A DNA stretch of 64,000 nt from Flavobacteriaceae bacterium (GTDB lineage Bacteria > Bacteroidota > Bacteroidia > Flavobacteriales > Weeksellaceae), in the NCBI GenBank assembly GCA_012522185.1, contig JAAYKY010000035.1, forward strand, positions 1 to 64,000. The letters run 5' to 3'. Below are positions 52,694-61,588 of the stretch, in pieces. A program made the translations under genes and the position numbers. The number at the start of each line of letters is the position of its first letter. The first letter of the stretch is position 1. The notes below the pieces were generated by a model. That model was not told the origin of the DNA and made no database searches. It saw nothing but the letters and a program-made list of their open reading frames with translations.

Positions 52694-53992
52694 TTAGAAT
52701 TCCACCAATTCCGAAATATGTGTTGCCTTTTTTATGAGTTTGTTGTCCTTATCGACTAAAAATAAAGTTGGTGTAGAAGTAACGCCAAAGTCTTGAACCG
52801 CTTGGGTATCCCACTGAAGTAATTCGGTATAGTTTACCCACTCCACATCATGCGTTGCTGAATTGAACATTCCGGCATCATAATCCAAAGAAATGCTAAC
52901 TATTTCACCTCCATTTTCTTTGAAGCTACGATAATATTCTTTCACAAAAGGAAGTTCATCATTACAAGCAGGACACCAAGAAGCCCAAAACATGATGATT
53001 TTCTTATCGGCCTTGACGTCGTACAAAGACTTGTATCCATTCACGGGTTTTTGAAAGATGATGTTGGGAACCTGGCTTCCTGGGATTGTACTTTTATGGG
53101 CTGAAAGGTTGGACTTTAGCTCATCAGTTATTTCACAAGTCAATGCATTTGCCTTTGCATAATATTTCTCCAAAAGCGAAGAAAACTGCTCGGAGGGAAG
53201 TACTAAGAAAACACTTGACAATATATTTTGTCCTCGCGAAGTTTCTAAATCGGCTTTTTCCAATAAATCATCCAATTCCTTTTCAATGGTAGAGTTGATT
53301 TCTTCCTGAGAATTAGCTCCAAAAATGGCGGCTCTTAAATAGTCCAAAACAAGTTTGGGCATAAACCCGGTTCCTTCGAGGTAATCATTGTCCGAAATCA
53401 ATCTTTTTTCGAGGTTTTCTTTATGTCTGTCGGCTGCGAATTTCCCTTCAAAGGGTCGGTTGGCTAGTTCAGTAATCGCTACATAATAATCCAATAAGGG
53501 AGACTCTATAGTAGGATTTAATGCTTCGATTCTTTTTTCTTCTTTTAGTATTGCTTGGTAGAATTCATCTGTTTCTTTGTACAAAGGTTTGATGATGGGA
53601 AAGACATTATTTTTCACATCTTTGAAACCGTCCACCGATAAAAACTGTTGAAAGGCTTGTGCTGATTTTCCTTCTGTGAATTTTAAATCTGTGAAATTAT
53701 TATTTCTATAAGTTGCAGTAAAATTCACAGCTTCATTGTCGCTTAAAATGTCTAAAACGGATTGCTGAGAAGTATCGGTCAATCGTACTACACCACGATA
53801 TTTTGGAATATTTACAGAGAATTTTCCGTTTTTATCGGTTTTGATTTTATTGATAAGAATATCTCCCGGTCCGTTGAAAATCCGAATCATTAGATCTTTT
53901 TCGGAAAAGTTTTGGATTTCACCCGAGACTTTAAACTGCGCGTTAAGCGGCAATGTGAGTAGAAACAGGAGTATCAAAAGAATTTTGTTCAT
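52694..53992 (-). CDS. TlpA family thiol-disulfide oxidoreductase with N-terminal DUF4369-like domain
   Basis: 432 residues. A signal peptide ends PLNAQ. The N-terminal beta domain (~20-110: VSGEIQNFSEKDLMIRI) resembles DUF4369; a helical middle follows. The C-terminal ~130 residues are a thioredoxin fold with redox motif WASWCPACNDELPF (CPAC) and the cis-proline in VTSTPTLFLVDKDN. Periplasmic or surface disulfide reductase; substrates unknown. Located between the AraC/TPR regulator and two exported-protein genes. Confidence 0.92.
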   Translation of the reverse strand: MNKILLILLFLLTLPLNAQFKVSGEIQNFSEKDLMIRIFNGPGDILINKIKTDKNGKFSVNIPKYRGVVRLTDTSQQSVLDILSDNEAVNFTATYRNNNFTDLKFTEGKSAQAFQQFLSVDGFKDVKNNVFPIIKPLYKETDEFYQAILKEEKRIEALNPTIESPLLDYYVAITELANRPFEGKFAADRHKENLEKRLISDNDYLEGTGFMPKLVLDYLRAAIFGANSQEEINSTIEKELDDLLEKADLETSRGQNILSSVFLVLPSEQFSSLLEKYYAKANALTCEITDELKSNLSAHKSTIPGSQVPNIIFQKPVNGYKSLYDVKADKKIIMFWASWCPACNDELPFVKEYYRSFKENGGEIVSISLDYDAGMFNSATHDVEWVNYTELLQWDTQAVQDFGVTSTPTLFLVDKDNKLIKKATHISELVEF

Positions 53993-54008
53993 TTTAAAAT
54001 ATTTGTTT

Positions 54009-54016
54009 CAAATATA
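54009..54016 (-). promoter_or_regulatory. -7 element of the TlpA-like gene
   Basis: TATATTTG on the minus strand, 16 nt before the ATG at 53992. It directly abuts the T run of the terminator that ends the upstream small gene, so termination and initiation are packed together. No -33 TTG was found. Confidence 0.45.
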
Positions 54017-54017
54017 A

Positions 54018-54048
54018 AAAAACCCTTTCGTAATGGAAAGGGTTTTTG
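54018..54048 (-). terminator. Terminator of the small secreted protein gene
   Basis: AACCCTTTC (54021-54029) pairs with GAAAGGGTT (54036-54044), a 9-bp stem extended by A/T pairs, with a 6-nt loop. On the minus strand seven T follow. It starts about 20 nt after the stop at 54067. The plus strand also has a T run. Confidence 0.85.
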
Positions 54049-54066
54049 GGTATGATCGATTGTAAT

Positions 54067-54300
54067 TTAATCTGCAATTTGTTTTCTTGCATTCTTAATG
54101 ATGAAATAGGCTCCAATCAGGACGGCAGCCATTAACAAAAACGGCAAAAATTCATCTATGGGCGTATCTGGTGCATCATCAGCTGGTGCTCCAAAACCTC
54201 CAGAAGCATTTTCTCCTTGTGGTGGTGGTGGCACCGGTGTTTGTGCAAATGAAATTGCACTGAAAATAAACAAGAATATTAGAGGAAGTATTTTTTTCAT
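54067..54300 (-). CDS. Very small exported membrane protein
   Basis: 77 residues: a signal peptide (ending ISFAQ, about 19), a Pro/Gly-rich loop (TPVPPPPQGENASGGFG), then one C-terminal transmembrane helix (about 53-69) with Lys/Arg after it. Flavobacteria carry many such signal-peptide, linker, PID-plus-helix proteins (here TPIDEFLPFLL) next to T9SS cargo genes; their role is not described. It lies 39 nt after the large T9SS cargo gene. Confidence 0.75.
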   Translation of the reverse strand: MKKILPLIFLFIFSAISFAQTPVPPPPQGENASGGFGAPADDAPDTPIDEFLPFLLMAAVLIGAYFIIKNARKQIAD

Positions 54301-54339
54301 ATCAAATATTTTATAGGTTGATTTAATTATATAATAGGT

Positions 54340-56370
54340 TTAAAATTTAACAATTATTTTCTGTAATTCTGTTTCACCTTTTTCACTTTGTGATTTCACT
54401 ACATATACACCTGGTTGTTTGATTCCAAGTACGTGGTCGTGTGTGGTGTTAATTGAATTAGCTGTATAAATCACTCTTCCTGAAATATCATACACAGTCA
54501 GATTTGCAGAGTTCCACTGATCGTTAAATCTTACTTTGTATTCGGATCCGTGTTTGAATACAATTGTTCGCGATGAAATCAAATCAGCAGTCCCCATGGT
54601 ATCGTCTTCTTCAGGATAACCATTCCAGTAAACTACAAATCGGTCGAATGAAGACTCTACATCATTTCCAATAAGGTATTCGAAATTTGAATCAATTTCC
54701 ATTAATACATCTTCAACTGTATCGTGAAAATAGAATTTGTTATCATTTTGGAATCCTCCTTCGGTTAATTTATTGAAGATATTTCCTTCGTACAAATCTC
54801 CTTTTAATTTAAATGAACCTTCTGTATTTCTATTAAATACGATATTGATTGGTTTTGCAACGTAGTCGTTGGAATTGATAGCATTTATATACAAAGGAGT
54901 GAAATCTGTTACAATCTCATCGGCGCTTTCTTGTAATCCATAAAATCCGGTAGTCGTTGTAAAGAATCCAGTGTCTTCATTGATGTCACCCGAGTAATCG
55001 GATTCATATTCCTGCTTTTCACCCGTTACACCTTCGGCCATTGCCACGATAAACAAATGATTTCCAGTAGGAGTTCCCACTTCATCATTTTTAACTAAGT
55101 ATAAACCTAATTGATGGAAATCATTCACCAATCTTGGTGAAACAGAACCAGAAGGAGTCATTGCAAAAGTTTTTTCTGCATCTCCAATCGTTAGCGATCC
55201 ACCTGTATCATCATTTAAATGAAGTCCAAATCCTTCAAAAGGCTTTACAATCAAAGCTTCCGCACTACCTGTCCATTGTCCGGCTCCAGTTCGGGTTGCT
55301 TTTACGAATTGACTTTCTACTGCTGTTGTACCTTGACCTCCGTTTTCTTCGGTTGTCGTTACATCAGAATACTTATATACACCTCTCAGGTTAGGTAAAG
55401 TCAATCCTGATAAATCCAAATTAGAAGTAAATGGATTTCCGTATTGGAAACCGTATTTACCATATTCTGTTTGATTAGCACCTACATCAGCGATATTCAC
55501 AAATGCATCATCGATATAGCTTTCTAATCTTTCATTATAGTTATTTCTTTTTCTACTCCAGCAATTCTCTCCTCCCTCTCCCGAACATCCCGAAGCATTC
55601 CATTGAGAGGTAGCCGTATAAGGATGATTAGCAATAGACATAGAAAGAGTCACTGAATTAGGAGTAGGAATTCCTTTGTAAGAAAGCGGAGTATTGCTTG
55701 AACTATGGGAATCCATAATATTTTTCAATCCTGTTCCGTTGCTCGTAAAGTTTAAGTAATAGTATTTTGTAGAATTAACACTCTCTCCTGTTGGTTCTGC
55801 ATCGGATTCATATTCTACGTTGTCCCAAGACAATAAAGATTGAGCATATCTGGTAGTACCACAATTTACGTTCACCCCACAATCCCCCACATAAGGTATA
55901 GCAGATCCAAACAAGAATTTAAATGCATCCTCTGACTTATAGGCTCCGTACTGAAAGGGAATAGCAAACTGACCTAAATCAAAAGCGTCGGTATCAATCG
56001 GATTTTTCTGCATGGTCAAATAGCCTGTAGAAGTTGCGCCGTTCTCGATAATGACTTGTCCGTAACTATCTACGCCATTCCATACATTCACAAAGTTATT
56101 TCCTTTGTCAAATTCCGCTACTGAAGCATTTGCTGTGGTGGCTGTGTTGGTGTACCCTCCAACAATTTGGATATTACCTTCGTTAATAATTGTATTAGCC
56201 GTACCTGCAGCTTCATTTACAACATTAAACGACCCTCCATGGTAAAAAAGGGTATTGGATTCAACTTTAACTTTTGCAGCTCCCGTAACATAAGTATCTT
56301 GCCCATGCAGAATTCCTGCAGCAGTAAATACAATCGAAAATGCAAAGAAACATAAGTAATTTTTCTTCAT
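54340..56370 (-). CDS. Large T9SS cargo protein with C-terminal sorting domain
   Basis: 676 residues. A signal peptide ends ILHGQ (about 24). The body is a Gly/Asn/Thr-rich beta protein with no catalytic motif recognised; Cys pairs occur in YVGDCGVNVNCG and ASGCSGEGGENCW. The last ~70 residues are a type A sorting domain (NLTVYDISGRVIY, then PGVYVVKSQSEKGET, ending KIIVKF). Likely a secreted, cell-surface or extracellular protein. Its 5' leader of about 90 nt holds two hairpins. Confidence 0.88.
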   Translation of the reverse strand: MKKNYLCFFAFSIVFTAAGILHGQDTYVTGAAKVKVESNTLFYHGGSFNVVNEAAGTANTIINEGNIQIVGGYTNTATTANASVAEFDKGNNFVNVWNGVDSYGQVIIENGATSTGYLTMQKNPIDTDAFDLGQFAIPFQYGAYKSEDAFKFLFGSAIPYVGDCGVNVNCGTTRYAQSLLSWDNVEYESDAEPTGESVNSTKYYYLNFTSNGTGLKNIMDSHSSSNTPLSYKGIPTPNSVTLSMSIANHPYTATSQWNASGCSGEGGENCWSRKRNNYNERLESYIDDAFVNIADVGANQTEYGKYGFQYGNPFTSNLDLSGLTLPNLRGVYKYSDVTTTEENGGQGTTAVESQFVKATRTGAGQWTGSAEALIVKPFEGFGLHLNDDTGGSLTIGDAEKTFAMTPSGSVSPRLVNDFHQLGLYLVKNDEVGTPTGNHLFIVAMAEGVTGEKQEYESDYSGDINEDTGFFTTTTGFYGLQESADEIVTDFTPLYINAINSNDYVAKPINIVFNRNTEGSFKLKGDLYEGNIFNKLTEGGFQNDNKFYFHDTVEDVLMEIDSNFEYLIGNDVESSFDRFVVYWNGYPEEDDTMGTADLISSRTIVFKHGSEYKVRFNDQWNSANLTVYDISGRVIYTANSINTTHDHVLGIKQPGVYVVKSQSEKGETELQKIIVKF

Positions 56371-56399
56371 AGTATTTTATTTTAGGTTGTGTTCAATAA

Positions 56400-56460
56400 A
56401 GTTGATTTGTTAAATTTCAACTAACAATATTTAGGAAACATGAATTTACATCTTGTTTCC
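56400..56460 (-). promoter_or_regulatory. Two stem-loops in the leader of the large T9SS cargo gene
   Basis: Downstream of the -7 element the leader contains GGAAACA/TGTTTCC (arms 56434-56440 and 56454-56460) and AGTTGA/TCAACT (arms 56400-56405 and 56417-56422). They could stabilise the mRNA or regulate translation. No known riboswitch fold was recognised. Confidence 0.4.
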
Positions 56461-56466
56461 ACGGCA

Positions 56467-56474
56467 CAAATATA
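56467..56474 (-). promoter_or_regulatory. -7 element of the large T9SS cargo gene
   Basis: TATATTTG on the minus strand, 96 nt before the ATG at 56370. Expected start near 56461, at the base of the first leader hairpin. No TTG at the standard distance. Confidence 0.4.
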
Positions 56475-56578
56475 AAAATATTTTTTGTATGTCGTACATT
56501 TTTTTTCAGATAAGACATATCTATTTTATTAAAAACTATCTAAAATAGAATTACTTAAATAGATGTCTAACTTCAATC

Positions 56579-57868
56579 TCAAATAGCTTTCTTAACTGAA
56601 TTTTCAATCCCTCCTCGGTCAATTACAATTACTTCCGGCATCTCATCAATTTCATACATAATGTCTGTGAAAATCTCTTCCACTACCGACCGCAAACCTC
56701 TTGCGCCTAAACCTAACTCTTCAGCTTTCTCCACAATGTAATCAAGCGCAGATTCTTTCACAATCAGTTCTTTGCCTTCCAGGGAAATCAGTTTTTGATA
56801 TTGCTTTACAAGGGCATTTTTGGGTTCAGTCAAAATCTTCTTCATGGCTTCGTTATCCAAAGGCGTAAGGTTTGCAATTACGGGCAAACGACCAATTAAT
56901 TCAGGGATCAAACCAAAGGACTTCAAATCCATGGCATTGACTTCATTGAGCAAATCACCTGAACTTTTGGCGTTCTCTTCATTTTTATAACCAATTACGT
57001 GCGTGTTCAAGCGATTGGCAATATGGCGCTCGATACCTGAAAAGGCACCTCCAGCAATAAACAAAATATCTTTTGTATTGACTTCCACAAATTTCTGATC
57101 GGGATGTTTGCGTCCACCTTTTGGGGGAACATTTACAATTGTTCCTTCCAAAATTTTCAGCAAAGCTTGTTGAACCCCTTCTCCCGAAACATCTCTTGTA
57201 ATGGATGGATTATCACTTTTTCGTGCGATTTTATCAATTTCATCAATGAAAACAATTCCTTTCTCAGCCAAATCCACTTCATAATTTGCATCTTGTAACA
57301 AACGTGTCAATATACTTTCCACATCCTCACCCACATATCCGGCTTCCGTCAAAACCGTTGCATCTACGATTGCAAACGGCACATTCAACATCCGAGCAAT
57401 GGTTTTGGCCAATAGTGTTTTCCCACTTCCTGTTTCGCCGACCAGAACTACATTGGATTTATCGATTTCTACATCGTCCTTTTCTTCAACAGGATTCAGG
57501 ATTCTTTTGTAGTGATTGAAAACAGCTACGGACAATACTTTTTTGGCATGATCCTGACCGATTATATAATCATCCAAGAACTTTTTAATTTCTTTTGGTG
57601 ATTTTAATGGAAGAGGATTGACAAGTTTATTTTTATTTTTAAATGAAATTTCTTCCTCTACAATTCCATGTGCTTGTTCGATACATTGATCACAGATATG
57701 ACCATCAATTCCTGCGACAAGTAAATTCACATCACTTTTTGACCGTCCACAAAATGAACATTTATTTTCTTCCAATTCTTTATCTTTTATAACGTACAAA
57801 GTTACAAAATCCCATAGTTTTAACTGAAGTATTTCTTTTGAAATTTCCGAGGCAAAATCCTTCTCCAC
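56579..57868 (-). CDS. clpX: ATP-dependent Clp protease ATP-binding subunit ClpX
   Basis: Up to 429 residues as drawn. The zinc finger [26 protein letters not shown] (about 37-61) is followed by the AAA+ core: Walker [17 protein letters not shown] (about 141), Walker [13 protein letters not shown] and the IGF-like loop region for ClpP. The start is uncertain. The ATG at 57868 overlaps the upstream gene by 49 nt, and a -7 element TAACTTTG lies inside that stretch. A TTG at 57775 ([10 protein letters not shown]) fits the family better; there is no ATG between. It unfolds substrates for ClpP, whose gene lies 1.4 kb upstream in the same run. Confidence 0.93.
   Translation of the reverse strand: MEKDFASEISKEILQLKLWDFVTLYVIKDKELEENKCSFCGRSKSDVNLLVAGIDGHICDQCIEQAHGIVEEEISFKNKNKLVNPLPLKSPKEIKKFLDDYIIGQDHAKKVLSVAVFNHYKRILNPVEEKDDVEIDKSNVVLVGETGSGKTLLAKTIARMLNVPFAIVDATVLTEAGYVGEDVESILTRLLQDANYEVDLAEKGIVFIDEIDKIARKSDNPSITRDVSGEGVQQALLKILEGTIVNVPPKGGRKHPDQKFVEVNTKDILFIAGGAFSGIERHIANRLNTHVIGYKNEENAKSSGDLLNEVNAMDLKSFGLIPELIGRLPVIANLTPLDNEAMKKILTEPKNALVKQYQKLISLEGKELIVKESALDYIVEKAEELGLGARGLRSVVEEIFTDIMYEIDEMPEVIVIDRGGIENSVKKAI
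57797..57804 (-). promoter_or_regulatory. Possible internal -7 element before clpX
   Basis: TAACTTTG on the minus strand, inside the longest clpX frame and 15 nt after the HTTM gene's stop. It would start a separate clpX transcript near 57790, upstream of the TTG at 57775. No -33 TTG. Confidence 0.35.
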
Positions 57869-58653
57869 TCCTCATCGTTTAGCAGGAATCCATATAATAA
57901 AATGACAATCAATTCAAATTTCCATAATCCAAATTGCCACAACATAATTAGATGCAAAACAATTCCGATGAGGATGATTGGAATTCGGGTTTTCCGAATC
58001 ATCACCCAGACTGGAAAAAGAAATTGAATTAAAATGATGAAATAAGATGTTAGTTGACTTATCCATTCGTTTTTCAAAAGCAAATGAAAAAAGCTGTTTT
58101 CGAAATTATGAAATTGGGCAAATGCAAAATAAACTGCATATCCCTCCTGCCAAGTGGAGTCAGTTAATTTCGAATACCCATTGCTGACGTAAACCAAAAA
58201 TAAATTTAAGATAATCGAGAAGACAGCAAGTTTGGCAATCCATTTTTCCAAATCCGATTTTCGATGTTTCTTCCCCGCACTTAAATGTTGGGAAGAATCC
58301 GCAAAAATGAAGTACAAAAGCGTAAATCCTAAAATCAAATCGCCCCAAGTCAAAGCAGTCGGTTCCAAAAGATCAAATGCTACCGAAAATAAAAAAACAA
58401 TTCCCTTTACCCAAAAACCACCGATCCCAATTAAAAACAAAAGCAGAAAAATGATATAAATAGATTGAAATACAATGTGATTTTCCCGAAAGAAATTCAG
58501 AACACTATTTTCATGATAAAGCGCATTAAAATTTGCATCAAAAATAAATCCATTGACCGAAATGCTGAAAACTGCATCGATCAAAAGAATTGTCCCAAGC
58601 AATATGCGGAACAAAGATGGATAAACGGTTCGTTCGGCTTTCCAAAAATTCAT
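57820..58653 (-). CDS. HTTM-domain (SdpB-like) membrane protein
   Basis: 277 residues with about eight transmembrane helices. It begins with [20 protein letters not shown], and the later [23 protein letters not shown] and [32 protein letters not shown] stretches fit HTTM (horizontally transferred transmembrane, vitamin K-dependent carboxylase-like) proteins, which include SdpB of Bacillus. The active-site residues of the carboxylase itself are not obvious. It is coupled by a 4-nt overlap to the 204-residue gene upstream. Function unknown. Confidence 0.8.
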   Translation of the reverse strand: MNFWKAERTVYPSLFRILLGTILLIDAVFSISVNGFIFDANFNALYHENSVLNFFRENHIVFQSIYIIFLLLFLIGIGGFWVKGIVFLFSVAFDLLEPTALTWGDLILGFTLLYFIFADSSQHLSAGKKHRKSDLEKWIAKLAVFSIILNLFLVYVSNGYSKLTDSTWQEGYAVYFAFAQFHNFENSFFHLLLKNEWISQLTSYFIILIQFLFPVWVMIRKTRIPIILIGIVLHLIMLWQFGLWKFELIVILLYGFLLNDEEWRRILPRKFQKKYFS

Positions 58654-59264
58654 TTTCCCTCTTTATCGGTTAAATAATAGGTTTGAAAAAAAACGGTATC
58701 TCCTACAAAAAAACTATAATTGGGTTCGTAGTCCGGTTGAAATGGTAAAATTATAGGCATTCTCCGGACACTGATGGCCACACTATCGGTTCCGGCTAAT
58801 TTCAGATCTTCATAGATGAAGATTTCAGAAACATTTTTTAATTTACCTACCAAATTATTTAAATAGACCCCTTGTACAAATCCACTGTCAGGTTGCTCTA
58901 TTTTTCGAATATATTTCCAATCATAATCATGGTTGAGGAAAGCATGGTCTAAGTTGGAAACACGATAGAAATACACCATCTTTTTGAGAAATATTTCTTT
59001 TCGCTCGAGTAGAGATTTCCCCGACTCATCCAAATATTCCCAAGAGTTTAACTCTCCGACTTTCTGATTTCCATTGTAAAACACATACTTCACATTGAAA
59101 TTGGTTTGAGTTACGGGCACGAACATATTGTAGCCGCTGGGCACAAAAAACCGATAATAGGACTTTCTAACGCTTTCTTTCAAGCTCGAACTAAAAAAGG
59201 TTACTCCCACTACGCCTGCCCAGTAGAGCAGAAAAAGTGCTAAGAGTAACCTTTTCGGGTTCAT
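58650..59264 (-). CDS. Membrane-anchored partner of the HTTM protein (SdpA/DUF5819-like)
   Basis: 204 residues. One N-terminal helix (about 5-22) anchors an extracytoplasmic domain. The segment FFVPSGYNMFVPVTQTNF right after it resembles the P-x-W-x-M-F-x-P motif of SdpA/DUF5819 partners of HTTM proteins; similarity is by eye and moderate. The start follows clpP by 12 nt and its end overlaps the HTTM gene by 4 nt, so the pair is coupled and driven with tig-clpP. Confidence 0.65.
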   Translation of the reverse strand: MNPKRLLLALFLLYWAGVVGVTFFSSSLKESVRKSYYRFFVPSGYNMFVPVTQTNFNVKYVFYNGNQKVGELNSWEYLDESGKSLLERKEIFLKKMVYFYRVSNLDHAFLNHDYDWKYIRKIEQPDSGFVQGVYLNNLVGKLKNVSEIFIYEDLKLAGTDSVAISVRRMPIILPFQPDYEPNYSFFVGDTVFFQTYYLTDKEGK

Positions 59265-59276
59265 TTTTAAAAGATA

Positions 59277-59939
59277 TTAAGTTCTTGGCAACAGTACTTC
59301 GTCCACCATTCCGTATTCTTTCGCTTCCGCAGAAGTCATCCAATAATCGCGTTCTCCGTCTTTTTGAATTCTCTCAAAGGACTGACCTGAATGATGCGCG
59401 ATGATTTGATACAGCTCTTCTTTCAACATCAAAATCTGTTTCAGAGTAATTTCCATATCGGTCGCTTGACCTTGCGCACCACCCAAAGGCTGATGGATCA
59501 TCACGCGTGAATGTTTCAAAGCGGATCGCTTACCGGCAGCACCTGCACAAAGCAAAACCGCTCCCATCGACGCCGCCATACCCGTACAAATCGTCGATAC
59601 GTCCGGCTTTACGATTTGCATCGTATCATATATCCCCAATCCGGCGTGAACGCCACCGCCCGGTGAGTTGATGTAAATCTGAATGTCTTTGGAAGCATCT
59701 ACACTTTCAAGGAATAAAAGCTGCGCCTGAATGATATTGGCAATTTCATCGTTGATAGGCGTTCCCAAAAAGATGATTCTATCCATCATCAATCTTGAAA
59801 AAACATCCATTTGTGCCACATTCAGTTTTCTTTCTTCTACAATATAAGGCGTCATGCTTTCTACATAACTGTCCACGTGTAGACTGTTGATTCGTTGATG
59901 TCCTGTTGCGTATTTTTTAAATTCTTTTCCGTAATCCAT
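59277..59939 (-). CDS. clpP: ATP-dependent Clp protease proteolytic subunit
   Basis: 220 residues. The catalytic Ser is in GMAASMGAVLLCAG (about 118), His in SRVMIHQPLGG (about 143), with the Asp further on in the IQKDGERDYWMTSAEAKEYG helix region. The N-terminal ~25 residues are longer than in E. coli. It forms the tetradecameric protease chamber fed by ClpX, encoded in the same direction 1.4 kb downstream. The tig gene lies 80 nt upstream. Confidence 0.95.
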   Translation of the reverse strand: MDYGKEFKKYATGHQRINSLHVDSYVESMTPYIVEERKLNVAQMDVFSRLMMDRIIFLGTPINDEIANIIQAQLLFLESVDASKDIQIYINSPGGGVHAGLGIYDTMQIVKPDVSTICTGMAASMGAVLLCAGAAGKRSALKHSRVMIHQPLGGAQGQATDMEITLKQILMLKEELYQIIAHHSGQSFERIQKDGERDYWMTSAEAKEYGMVDEVLLPRT

Positions 59940-60019
59940 AATTATTTTTTCTAATTAAAGTCAATCATTCAAAATTAATACAAATCTTGTTTTACTGACG
60001 AAATGTCAACTTTAACTTA

Positions 60020-61408
60020 TTAATGTTCGTGATCATGGTCATGCGCATGATCGTGATCGTGGTTTTGATGCTGCGCATTTTTTTCTTCCATCAATTTCAC
60101 AAACTCATCAAATGTAAGCTTTTTCTCGTTCAATTTCACATTGTCCTTGAATGCCTGCATCATTTTGTCAGAAAACACTTGGTCTGCCATTCGCTGAAAT
60201 TCCTGTTGGTTCTGAATGGATCCCTGAACGATTCTTTCCAGGTCTTCTTCCGGCATATTGGCCTGTCCGTACATAGCCAATTGCTCTTTGATGATGTTGC
60301 GCATTGCATTTTCCACGTCGGCATATTCGACTTTCAAATCGTATTTTTCAGCGATTTTGGATTCGATCAACTGATAACGCAATCCGTTTTCTTCTTTCTT
60401 TAATTGTTCAGCAGCTTGCTCTTCTGTTTCGATGTTTTCGTTTGAAAAAACCAACCAGCGTGACAAAAATTCAGTAGGAAGATCAAATTTCGTTTCTTTG
60501 ATCAACTCGTCAACTACTTCATTCATCATTTGTTTGTCCGTTTCACGTACGTACATTTTCTCGGCTTCTTCCTTGATTTTCTGGCGGAATTCTTTTTCAT
60601 CCTTCACAGCTCCTTCCCCATAAACTTTGTCAAACAAACTTTGATCTACCGGTGAAGCTTCCATTGCCGTGATTTCAAGGATTTCAAATTGAAGTTCGCC
60701 TTCAAATTCTTTTGCTTTTTCAGGCGTCCAGCTAAGGATTTGCTCAAGGTTTAATGCGTCTTCGCTGACTTCTTTTGATTTCAAAACGACCAGATCACCG
60801 ATTTTCTTTCCAATCAGTTTTTTTGGTTTTGCCAATTCATCTACAAAAAGATAGATTTCTTTTTCGCTTCCTTCCACTGCATTTTTATCGGCATCCAATT
60901 CTTTCATCAGAACTTTCACGTTGGCTCCGTCTTCCACTTTTTCAAGTGTTTTCATAGTTCCGAAACGTTTGGAGAAATTATCGACGTATTTCTGAACTTC
61001 TTCCTCGTTTACTTCGATTCTATACGTATCGGCTTTGATTTTGGTCAAATCCACATCAAATTCCGGAGCGAGTCCCAATTCGAATTCAAAATTCAAAGTA
61101 TCGGCATCCCAATCCAGTGATTCATTCACTTTTGGAAGTGGATTTCCCAAGATGGAAATTTTTTCTTTCTGGATGAAATCATTGATTCCCGTTTGCAATA
61201 GTTGATTGACTTCGTCAAAAATGATGCTTTTCTCGAATTGCTTTCTCACAAAGCTCATCGGTACCTGACCTTTTCTGAAACCTTTTATAGTAGCGTTTTT
61301 GCGGTAATTGTTCAGCGCTTTTTCTACCTTTTCTTTATAATCGTCTTTTTCAATTGTAACGGAAAGTACAGAATTTAAGTTGTCTATACTGTTTTGGGTA
61401 ATGTTCAT
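60020..61408 (-). CDS. tig: Trigger factor with histidine-rich C-terminal tail
   Basis: 462 residues from the ATG at 61408 (MNITQNSIDNLNSVLS). The N-terminal ribosome-binding domain has the signature GFRKGQVPMSFVRKQFEKSI (about 47-66). The FKBP-like PPIase domain is hard to see, and the helical C-terminal domain ends in a tail of His and Asp (QHQNHDHDHAHDHDHEH), like the metal-binding tail of SlyD. A chaperone for new chains at the ribosome exit. It leads the tig-clpP-clpX run, with -7 element TACCTTTG at plus 61430-61437. Confidence 0.93.
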   Translation of the reverse strand: MNITQNSIDNLNSVLSVTIEKDDYKEKVEKALNNYRKNATIKGFRKGQVPMSFVRKQFEKSIIFDEVNQLLQTGINDFIQKEKISILGNPLPKVNESLDWDADTLNFEFELGLAPEFDVDLTKIKADTYRIEVNEEEVQKYVDNFSKRFGTMKTLEKVEDGANVKVLMKELDADKNAVEGSEKEIYLFVDELAKPKKLIGKKIGDLVVLKSKEVSEDALNLEQILSWTPEKAKEFEGELQFEILEITAMEASPVDQSLFDKVYGEGAVKDEKEFRQKIKEEAEKMYVRETDKQMMNEVVDELIKETKFDLPTEFLSRWLVFSNENIETEEQAAEQLKKEENGLRYQLIESKIAEKYDLKVEYADVENAMRNIIKEQLAMYGQANMPEEDLERIVQGSIQNQQEFQRMADQVFSDKMMQAFKDNVKLNEKKLTFDEFVKLMEEKNAQHQNHDHDHAHDHDHEH

Positions 61409-61429
61409 TTCTCTAAAAAATTTGGTTTG

Positions 61430-61437
61430 CAAAGGTA
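61430..61437 (-). promoter_or_regulatory. -7 element of the tig operon
   Basis: TACCTTTG on the minus strand, 21 nt before the tig ATG (61408). It coincides with the end of the longer tig frame, supporting the shorter start. No TTG at the standard spacing. Confidence 0.45.
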
Positions 61438-61566
61438 GTTATTTTAATAGAATTTATGAGTTTAGATTTGATAATTTCAAATGGAATGAGAAATGGTTAT
61501 AACATATTACGTTAGGGCGTGAATTTATTTCGATTAAAACATGAATTCTGAATAAGTCCGGCTTTG

Positions 61567-61574
61567 TATCTTTG
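61567..61574 (+). promoter_or_regulatory. -7 element of the yqeY-type gene
   Basis: TATCTTTG at 61567-61574, 14 nt before the ATG at 61589. It overlaps the GTG that would otherwise extend the gene, which supports the ATG as the start. Confidence 0.45.
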
Positions 61575-61588
61575 TGAAAAATAAAAAT

